From CAYWXV01 sp964462535 (lineage in GTDB: Bacteria > Bacteroidota > Ignavibacteria > OLB7): 64,000 nt of DNA. The notes beneath the pieces were generated by a model. The model had not been told where the DNA came from. It was given only the letters and a program-made list of their open reading frames with translations, and made no database searches. This document shows, in pieces, positions 9,099-17,600 of the stretch; positions within the stretch are counted from its first letter, which is position 1, and each line of letters begins with the position of its first letter. Both the position numbers and the translations under genes were made by a program. Location: positions 59,697 to 123,696 of the forward strand of contig CAYWXV010000005.1 in NCBI GenBank assembly GCA_964462535.1. Direction: 5' to 3'.

Positions 9099-10196
9099 AT
9101 GAAGCACTTTGTCCTGGCGGCGGCGGCACTAGCACTTGCCGCGCCACCCCTCCTGTCACAAACGACCGTCACACCTGAGCCGAAGGGAGAGGTGCGAATC
9201 GTTCGAATCAATGGCGGGAGTTTCCTGGGGGTCAATGTCAGCGAGGTCAATGCTGATAATGCGAAGACGCTCGGGCTGCGGGAGGAGTACGGTTCGCTGA
9301 TCACGAAGGTGCTCGACAGCACAGGCGCAATGGAGGCTGGCCTTCTTGCAAATGACGTTGTGATCGGTTGGAACGGAACGCGTGTCGAGAGCAGCATGGC
9401 TCTTCGCCGAATGGTGCGCGAGACGCCGGTTGGAAGAACGGTGCGGCTGACGATCGTCCGGAATGGGCAGCAGATGGATGTTCCGGCGAAGATAGGAGAG
9501 CGCAATTCGACGTTTGAGCTCCCGGAGTTACCACAGATCCCCGATCTGCCGGGAGTTCCTGACGTGCCGATGGCTCCGCCGAAGTTTGAATGGCGATCAA
9601 CCGAAGGAAACGGCGCTCACCTTGCCGCCATTAGTCGCGAGCTCGAGTTGATTTCAAGCCGCGCCAACGGTCCGCGCATTGGCGTGACCATCACCCAGAC
9701 AGAGATTCATGGAACGGAAGAGCAGCAGAACGACTTTGCGGGCGTCCGGATCATGGAGGTCGTTGATGGACTTGGGGCCCAGGAGGCTGGGCTGAAGCCC
9801 GGCGATCGAATCGCCACGGTCGAAGGAAAGCCGGTCGATAACTTGAGCGATGTGGTCAACTTCATTCAGCAAGCAGGCAAGGACCCGAACGTAACGCACG
9901 TCAACATTGGCTATGAGAGGGATGGTGTCACAACGACGGTACCGGTTCGTCTCGATCGTTCGGCCAGGAGTGCACCTGCTCATCGCGAACATCAGATACG
10001 TATTGAACGCCAGCTCGAACGGGAGATGGAATCGGCGCCCCATACGACACCAGACGAACCGAAACTCGGCTGCCAGCCGAAAGAGGCCCCTGGTCTTTCG
10101 ATGCGTGTGATCGAAGTACCCGATGTTCAGTTCTTCGGAGCCGGCTACGCGCAGCACCCGGAGGCTGCGGAGAAGCTCCCCGATCTTCCCTTGTGA
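9099..10196 (+). CDS. Exported protein with two PDZ domains, no protease domain
   Basis: 365 residues. ATG 9099 was preferred over the in-frame ATG 9060 because AGGTGGGAGA lies just upstream and the protein then begins with a standard signal peptide (MKHFVLAAAALALAAPPLLSQ). PDZ1 (about 40-125) starts FLGVNVSEV and has GAMEAGLLANDVVIGWNG; PDZ2 (about 185-285) starts RIGVTITQT and has GAQEAGLKPGDRIATVEG. These resemble the PDZ units of DegP/HtrA and C-terminal processing proteases, but no catalytic triad or Ser-Lys dyad exists here. It may present unfolded or C-terminal segments to a separate protease, which is inference. A shared bidirectional terminator follows. Confidence 0.85.
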   Translation: MKHFVLAAAALALAAPPLLSQTTVTPEPKGEVRIVRINGGSFLGVNVSEVNADNAKTLGLREEYGSLITKVLDSTGAMEAGLLANDVVIGWNGTRVESSMALRRMVRETPVGRTVRLTIVRNGQQMDVPAKIGERNSTFELPELPQIPDLPGVPDVPMAPPKFEWRSTEGNGAHLAAISRELELISSRANGPRIGVTITQTEIHGTEEQQNDFAGVRIMEVVDGLGAQEAGLKPGDRIATVEGKPVDNLSDVVNFIQQAGKDPNVTHVNIGYERDGVTTTVPVRLDRSARSAPAHREHQIRIERQLEREMESAPHTTPDEPKLGCQPKEAPGLSMRVIEVPDVQFFGAGYAQHPEAAEKLPDLPL

Positions 10197-10221
10197 CCGG
10201 CACCATGTGTCGGCTTTAGAG

Positions 10222-10256
10222 AAAGGCCCGCTCGAATGATTGTCGAGCGGGCCTTT
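10222..10256. terminator. Bidirectional terminator between convergent genes
   Basis: Perfect 14-bp stem, AAAGGCCCGCTCGA (10222-10235) pairing with 10243-10256, with a T-rich side on each strand. It lies between the PDZ gene (plus) and the giant-protein array (minus) and can end transcription from both. Confidence 0.85.
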
Positions 10257-10289
10257 CCATTTTCAACTGGAGTCGTGAGCATTTCCTGG

Positions 10290-13200
10290 CTACGGAGCGA
10301 TTACGACCGGTGTCATGCGCCGGTCTGCCGGCGTCTGCAATACCAGCGTATACGCACCGGGCGCGAGATCCTCAACGCTGATGTCGAACGTGTAGACACC
10401 GTGTTGCAGCGTCTGACTGGTTATGGTTCGCACACTCCTCCCCAGCGCATCAACAAGAACAAGACGGGTCCACCCGTCCTCGACAATCTCAAACTCGACT
10501 TCGGCACGCTCACGAACCGGGTTCGGGCGGACCGGACGAAGAACCAGTTCGCCGTCGACAAGAACGAGTCGCCCGTTGCCAGTTGTGCAGACGCTGTCAA
10601 GAAGGATCTCGCCCTGCCCCAAGGTTGTCGGCACGTCCGCACCGGCCCACGCCAGGTTCGTAATTCTGATCGGAGATGCGATCGCATCGCCAAGCGTGGC
10701 GAGTAGTTCGTACGAGATGGTCGCAATCGAGTCGGCATCGACCGACGCCTGCAGAGGCAGGACGTGTTCGTCGCCATCCGTCCAACCTGCGGGTGTAAGT
10801 CCGATCGGTGCGGCAACGGTTCGATCATATCGAACCTCGCCCGTAACTCCAGTCACGCCATTGACAGCGAGATTCTCCGTGACGAAACGGACAGCAATCG
10901 TGAACCGGTTCCCTGGGGTGACGAGGACGGTCGGGAGTGTGACGATTGCGTTCGGATCGGGAATCGGCGGAACGACGACGATATCAACGGCCCCCAGGTC
11001 CACGATGCATCCGTTCGTGTCGGTGATAAATGCACCGTAGCGGCCGGATGTCTTTACCGTGATTGACCTAATCGTGTCTCCAGTGGTCCACGTGCATCGC
11101 CCAAATGTCCCCACAATGTCGAGGCGAACCGAGTCACCTTCAAGGAACTGCGTTGGTCCTCGCGCGACGATTGCCCCATTTGGGAGTGGATAGACAACAA
11201 CGTCGACCGGACTGGCAACACCCTCGCACCCATCGATGCTGGTAACTCGAAGGCTGTACCGCCCCCCCTTCGTAGCGGCAATGCTCCGAGTCGTGTCACC
11301 GGTCGACCACTCGTACGACGCATACCCGACATCCCCCTGCAGTACTACCGAATCGCCCTCGCAGAATGTTGTGCCTCCAAGGGGCGTAATCGTTGGCGTT
11401 GGCTTGGGCGCAACGACAATCGACACCGTGTCGGAGTATCCGGTACACCCCTCGGCGCTCACGGTCGCGACGAAGTACGACCCGGGATCTGAAACACGAA
11501 TCGTGCGTGCTCGACTGCCGTTCGACCAACGGTATGACGTGTAGCCGGCCCCGGCATCGAGAACAGCGGTGTCCCCTTCACAAATCGTTCCGTCACCGGC
11601 ACCGCTGATGGTTGGTATCGAACGAGGGTAGAACGCCACAACAACCGTGTCGGAATACGATGGACAAGGGATGCCTGGCTCGTACACACGAACCCAGTAG
11701 GTCCCAACACCGACGACGATCTGGCGCGACGGAATTCCGTTGCTCCACAAGTAGGGCGTGTAACCAGCACCTGCATCGAGAACAACCATGGAATCGGGGC
11801 AGATCCAGATCGTATCCGTCGCTGATATCACCGGTCGCCTGGCAGTGGGGAGCACAATTACGGAATCGCTTGTAATCGAAACGACGCAGCCGTTCGTGTC
11901 CGTCACCTGGAGCGTGTAGCGCCCTCTGGTACGCACCGAGAGAATCTGTGACGTGTCGCCGGTCGACCATCGCCATGTCTTGCCCCCCGGACAAACCCCG
12001 CGGAGAATAGTCGCGTCCCCCTCGCAAATAGTCTTGTTCCCGATGAACTCGATTGATGGAACCGGTCGCGGATTGACCCGGACGCCAATCGTATCGGTAA
12101 CAGCACGACATCCGAGCGAATCGAGCACGAGGATCGAAAACACACCGGACTTCTTCACAACGATCGATGCGGATGAGTCTCCCGACGGAATCCACCGATA
12201 GTCTCGGAAACCGCGCGGGGCCCACAACGTCACCGAATCACCGGAACAGAACGTGACCGGTCCATCCGGTACCGGGCGTAGGTCGATGGAATTGCAGAAG
12301 CGGGCAATGAAGACATCCTGATGACGCGTTGGGTCGCTGTTGGTGGTGTTGAGGCGGGGCTGGAGTCCACCAACAATTGGAAGGTCGGTGCTTGTAGTTG
12401 TCCCCGCAACGACGACACCCCCGAAACAGTCACCGGCAATACCAGATCCAATTTCTGTTCCCGAGCCTCCAAAGAACGTGTCCCAAACAACATGACCGAG
12501 CGAGTCAAATTCGGCCACGAAGAAATCATTTCCTGCCTTTAGCGAATCGTCGTAATTCCGCTTCGAGTGAAGTAGGTCGGGACTAATCGTTGACCCAACC
12601 AGATAGACGTGTCCGGTAGGCGCCGACGCGATACCGGCAGCATTGTCATTTCGTGATCCACCATAGTATGTGGACCAGGAGATTTTTCCATTGGGCGAGA
12701 ACACGGCAGCGAAACCATCCAAACGCGACGTTGTTCCCGCGATAGTTCGCTGAGCCACTCCCGGCGTCGTCGGGAAATTGTCGCTCCTCGTCTGTCCACC
12801 AACCGCAATGTTTCCACGTGGATCGGAATCGACGCTGTAGATCCAATCAGCCCCGGACCCACCCAGGTATGTAATCCATCTGACGCGACCGGTCTGGTCG
12901 AAATTCGCGAGGTAGCCATCACGATCTCCACCGCTTGATGTTTGAAAACTGCCAGATGTGGAAGGGAAATCGGAACTGTAGGTTCCGCCCGCTATCGTTA
13001 CGGCGCCGTTAGTGTCACACGTAATCCAACCTGCTCGGTCCTCGAAGGAACCGCCGACGTGCGTTGCCCATCGTCTGCGCCCAACATCGTCGAACGCAAC
13101 GACAAATGCGTCGCCGTTCCCTTTCATTGTTGGTTGAAACGCCCCGGGCGTCACCGGGAGGTCCGTGCTCCAGGTTGTTCCACCTATAACAACCCGACCA

Positions 13201-14546
13201 CGATGGTCGAAGCAACATCCACCCGCCTGCTCGATGTTCGTACCACCGTAGTAGCTCCCCCAGGCCAGCCTTCCCTGATTATCCAGCAACGCTATGAAGA
13301 CATCGTACTGCGATCCATTCAACGACGTGTCCTGTGCGTTTGGCGTCGTTGGGAAGTCTGCGCTGTTGGTGATTCCGGTGATTGCAACGCGCTGAAAACT
13401 GTCGAGAGCCACCCCTGCAACCAGGTCCCAATTCGAGCCCCCCAGATATGTTGCCCAACGGCGAGCCCCGTTTGGCCCAAATGACACCAGAGCCGCGTCC
13501 ACCAGATTTCTCAGCTGCTGCTGAATTACACCAGGGGTCGTAGGGAAATTGAGCGACGTCGTGTGACATCCAAGGACAACGTTTCCCTCGAGATCAGCAT
13601 CCACCATCCTCCCGATTGCCCCACCGAATCCAGAAAACTCGTACGCGCTCTCGATATCGCCACCGCCGTAATACGTGGACCAGAGGAGCGAGGGGTCGAA
13701 GACGACGGGACTGGTGGGATCATAATCACCAAGCTCGATTGACACGACGTCGCCATCGACGTGAAATCTGCTTTCCACCTCGCGAGGAATAGCGGCGTGC
13801 CATCCCCAAAACGTCTCGTGCCAGATTCGAATCGGCTGATAGGTAAACGGGGCACCTTCAACGATCTGGCCGAACGGCGTTGTAATTCGAAGACCACCAT
13901 TGGGGAGTGCTTCAAGTTTGTCAGCGCCAACATAGCGGAACCGTATCTGCCCGACATTCGTGCCCGGCGCAATGCGCAGGTCGTACTTCAAACCCGATCC
14001 GTGGGACTTGACTACTGCGTCAACGCCGTCGTAGAGGCCGAACATCTCGACGGAATCCATAGGCGCGACTTCGATTGGCGTCCGGGAACCGATATAGTAT
14101 CGATCTGGAGCCCCGCCGGCAGCGCTTCGCCCTTTGACGGCCGCCGGCTGTGCCCCGAGAAATTCTACGTCGACGCGGTAAAGATCGAGCGGAGGGGGTG
14201 GCTGAATCGTGGTTGAGACATCTTCAATAACCGGGGGGCGTACATCCGGAGTCCACTGCGGGCGACGGAACACATAGCTGAAGCCCGTCCGGCGGACTGC
14301 GAATAAGGAAGCACGGTCGCGTGCAACGTACAGCACGTCTGTAACGGCGTTCCCGCGCGTGTCAGTTACCTGCCCCCTGTTCTCAACAAGATGGAGGGCG
14401 CCGGGAGAGCGACGAATGTCCTCCTGTGCACGGGCGTTATAGGCCGAGAGCAAGAGCAGGGACGTGACGACGATCAGTCGTTGCAGACCGTGGAGCAGCA
14501 TTGGTGTGGCTGATCGGGTGGAGGAGGGGTACGTATTGGGCCTCAT
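10290..14546 (-). CDS. Giant SBBP-propeller / Ig-repeat T9SS protein, shortest copy (1418 aa)
   Basis: Last and shortest of four tandem paralogues. Signal peptide ends near NARAQ; ATG 14546 and ATG 14501 are both possible and neither has a good Shine-Dalgarno. Next come the N-terminal domain found in SBBP proteins (VENRGQV... IDPSLLWSTYYGG, to about residue 290), seven SBBP units (W-x-T-Y-x-G-G signatures, about 290-740, probably a seven-bladed propeller), six Ig-like repeats with the pattern C-x-GDSV...G-Y-x-x-Y-x-WS-x-G...GC (about 750-1190), a cohesin-like domain (about 1200-1330) and a T9SS tail (VRPNPVRERAEVEFEIVEDG to the end). Compared with the other three copies it lacks five repeats, including both PKD-like ones. 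Likely an extracellular surface or adhesive protein. Confidence 0.9.
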   Translation of the reverse strand: MRPNTYPSSTRSATPMLLHGLQRLIVVTSLLLLSAYNARAQEDIRRSPGALHLVENRGQVTDTRGNAVTDVLYVARDRASLFAVRRTGFSYVFRRPQWTPDVRPPVIEDVSTTIQPPPPLDLYRVDVEFLGAQPAAVKGRSAAGGAPDRYYIGSRTPIEVAPMDSVEMFGLYDGVDAVVKSHGSGLKYDLRIAPGTNVGQIRFRYVGADKLEALPNGGLRITTPFGQIVEGAPFTYQPIRIWHETFWGWHAAIPREVESRFHVDGDVVSIELGDYDPTSPVVFDPSLLWSTYYGGGDIESAYEFSGFGGAIGRMVDADLEGNVVLGCHTTSLNFPTTPGVIQQQLRNLVDAALVSFGPNGARRWATYLGGSNWDLVAGVALDSFQRVAITGITNSADFPTTPNAQDTSLNGSQYDVFIALLDNQGRLAWGSYYGGTNIEQAGGCCFDHRGRVVIGGTTWSTDLPVTPGAFQPTMKGNGDAFVVAFDDVGRRRWATHVGGSFEDRAGWITCDTNGAVTIAGGTYSSDFPSTSGSFQTSSGGDRDGYLANFDQTGRVRWITYLGGSGADWIYSVDSDPRGNIAVGGQTRSDNFPTTPGVAQRTIAGTTSRLDGFAAVFSPNGKISWSTYYGGSRNDNAAGIASAPTGHVYLVGSTISPDLLHSKRNYDDSLKAGNDFFVAEFDSLGHVVWDTFFGGSGTEIGSGIAGDCFGGVVVAGTTTSTDLPIVGGLQPRLNTTNSDPTRHQDVFIARFCNSIDLRPVPDGPVTFCSGDSVTLWAPRGFRDYRWIPSGDSSASIVVKKSGVFSILVLDSLGCRAVTDTIGVRVNPRPVPSIEFIGNKTICEGDATILRGVCPGGKTWRWSTGDTSQILSVRTRGRYTLQVTDTNGCVVSITSDSVIVLPTARRPVISATDTIWICPDSMVVLDAGAGYTPYLWSNGIPSRQIVVGVGTYWVRVYEPGIPCPSYSDTVVVAFYPRSIPTISGAGDGTICEGDTAVLDAGAGYTSYRWSNGSRARTIRVSDPGSYFVATVSAEGCTGYSDTVSIVVAPKPTPTITPLGGTTFCEGDSVVLQGDVGYASYEWSTGDTTRSIAATKGGRYSLRVTSIDGCEGVASPVDVVVYPLPNGAIVARGPTQFLEGDSVRLDIVGTFGRCTWTTGDTIRSITVKTSGRYGAFITDTNGCIVDLGAVDIVVVPPIPDPNAIVTLPTVLVTPGNRFTIAVRFVTENLAVNGVTGVTGEVRYDRTVAAPIGLTPAGWTDGDEHVLPLQASVDADSIATISYELLATLGDAIASPIRITNLAWAGADVPTTLGQGEILLDSVCTTGNGRLVLVDGELVLRPVRPNPVRERAEVEFEIVEDGWTRLVLVDALGRSVRTITSQTLQHGVYTFDISVEDLAPGAYTLVLQTPADRRMTPVVIAP

Positions 14547-14678
14547 CGATTTGCCAGGAACCGTCGTGATACGGAACGATTGGCCCCTTTCTCACTATCT
14601 GGACCGTCAACGGAGAAGGGACCCGCCAATATAACAAAGTCTCCTGCGGGAACCGGGACGTTTCGTCGACGTCATGGG

Positions 14679-17600
14679 TCAGCGCGAAACCACAACCGGC
14701 GCGGAAACGCGGGCCCTCCCGGACGACAAGACGACCCTGAAGACGCCTGAGGCCACACTTGACAGATCGGCATCATACATATATGCTCCCGCACGATGAT
14801 AAGCCTGAACCAGAACCCCAGCCAGGTCACCGCGCGAATCGATCAGCTCGATGCGGACGACTCCATCCTCAACCACTTCGTAGGCAATGTTGAGCGTGCG
14901 CTGCACCGGGTTGGGGCCGACACATTTCAAAGCGACCTCCCCCCCGGCGCCAATGAAACGCGTTCCTCCGTTCGCGCACAGACTATCGAGACGAACCTCA
15001 CCGAAGACGACATCCACGGGAGCATCGGATCCCACCACCTCGATGTTCGTGATTTCAATCGGAGATCCGGTTGCGTTCCCGACGGCCGCGACGAATGGGA
15101 ACGCAAAGATGGTGGAGTCCCCCTCCAGACCACCGAGCGCAATCGGAAGAGACCTATGCACGCCATCGATTCTGCCCCTCGCTGTTGGAGCGACGGGAAT
15201 CAGCATTGAAGCATCGAAACGCAAATCGGCAGTGATCTTCGTCACCCCGATTAGCGCTCCGTCGGTGCCAGTCACAAGGATCGGTAGTGACGCGCGAGCG
15301 CCGGGGCGGGCTAGTATACTCCCCACGGCAATTCGAATCGAACGTTTGGCGGTCGATGCCGTGTCATCACGAATGAGAGTCCTGTCGGACAACCCAATGC
15401 ACCCGTTGCTGTCAACCACGAGTACCGTGTAGATCCCCGTATCGCGTACAACTATCGATCGCGTTCGCGCTCCCGTGCTCCACAAATACGATGCGTATCC
15501 GAATCCGGCGTCGAGCACGACGGCACCGCGGCGCGGTAGGAGAGTCGAGCCTTGGGCTGTTACTATCGGTGTTGGCGATGGCGCAGAGAAAACTTCCACA
15601 TCAGTCGATCCACCCACACAGTTCCCACTGTCCGTTACCGACAGGGTGTAATTCCCCGGCCGCGTTACTACGATGGATGACGTCGAATCGCCAGTCGACC
15701 AACGGTAGCTCACATAACCCGTCCCGGCGTCCAGCACCACACTGTCCCCATCACAGATCGGAACGACGTTTCCGGGACGGATCCAAGGCGTTATCGAATC
15801 GGCTATTGAGATTGCCATAGTGCGCGCTTGCGCCTCACAACCGTCTGGATTCCGCGCTACGACGGCGAGCGTGCCACCAGCTCCCCCCCATTGAACAACG
15901 ATGCTGGCCGTTGATTGTCCTGACAGGATTCGACCACCCATCACTCGCCACGTCCATTGCGACCCGATCTTCGCATCCACATCATACCGCGCCGTGCTTC
16001 CGGCGCACACAGTCGCTGGACCGGCAATTCTCGGATTCGGACGGGGGAGTGCAACCACAGCAACTGGTTCCGAGATGCCAACACATCCGGATCGGTCCGT
16101 CACCTCAACGTTGAACGCTCCGCTGACTCGCGCGACCAGGAAGCGTCCGCGGGATCCATCACACCAGAGATAGGACGCATAGCCGTCGCCGGCATCGAGC
16201 ACTACCGAATCTCCGTCGCAGAATGTGGTCTCACCCAACCGTGCAATTACGGGGCGTGGAAGAACCCCTTGGGGGACAAACACGGTATCGGATCTCCCGC
16301 GACATCCATCCGGCGCCAACAGGTCAACCCAGTAGGCGCCGCCCGGAACTGCCGTGATTGTCCGCGACGAATCGCCTGTCGACCACCGGTACTCCACAAA
16401 CCCGCCCCCCGCGTCCAGGATCACACCGACATCGGGACAAGAGGTGCGATGTGACATCGCTACTCGCGTGTGGAGTCTCTCCCCCGTTGTTACCTCGAAC
16501 GAAATGGTGGTATCGCAGCCCGATGCCGTATCCAGCGCGTGGACCGTCACACGCCCCGACGTTCGGCCCCATTTGATCGCCACGTCACTCCCCTTCTGAC
16601 CTCCACCAATGAAATCGCCGTCTCCCTCGATGGTCCAGGTGTAGTGGACGCGCTGGTTTCGTGGAACGGAGTAGTACGCAATCGCGTCGTCGCAGACGCT
16701 TACCGGGCCTGCCACATCCACGTACGGAGGACGAATTGTGCTGATGTCCAACGCATTTGTAGTCACGAGACAACCATCCATTGTCTCCACCGTGGCGTAG
16801 ACGTGCGCCGGGCGCCGGACTACTATCCGTTCACCCGCTTCACCCGTGTTCCAACGCACACGCTGAAACGGGCCAGGGCGAACGGAGAGTGCAACTGAAT
16901 CCCCATCGCACAAGGTCAACGACCCGCTGACCTGTAGAATGGGTTGATCGGTCCGATGCCAGAGCACATGGACCGGAGGGGCGTCGACAACGCAGCCGTT
17001 GGAATCGACGCCGCGAACCGAGTACGATCCCTCGTTCTGTACGTCGATTGCTTGCGACGACTCGCCGGTGGACCATGAGTAGGCGACAAAACCGTCCGAC
17101 GCGACGAGCCGCACATTCGCCCCCTGGCAGATCGTCACCGAGTCCGGAGCGTTGATAAATAGATTCCGTCCCGTGTACTCGCTCACGCGAACCGTATCCG
17201 ATCTAACCGTGCAGCCGGTCTCATTGATCACCTCGCACCAGTACGCCCCGGCAGTGGCGTCGATGCTCCAGCTCCTCTCCCCCGTATTCCACCGAACCTG
17301 ACTCGCCGTCGAGTCGGCGGTCAACCTCACCGATTCACCCCTGCACACATGCACGTTGGTTCTGGGCCAGATCGACGGCCGAGCCGGACGCCCGTGCATC
17401 ATCACACGAACGGTTTGGGATAACCCGCGGCAACCATGCTCGTCCGTCACTTCAACGGCATATTCACCCGCTGAGCGCACAACAATTGAGTCGGCAATCG
17501 ATCCTGTCGACCAGCGGTGGGATCGACGCCTGGACGAATCCAGCTTTAAAACAACGCTGTCCCCCGAGCAGAGGATCGTATCGCCCAGAACGGAAATACG

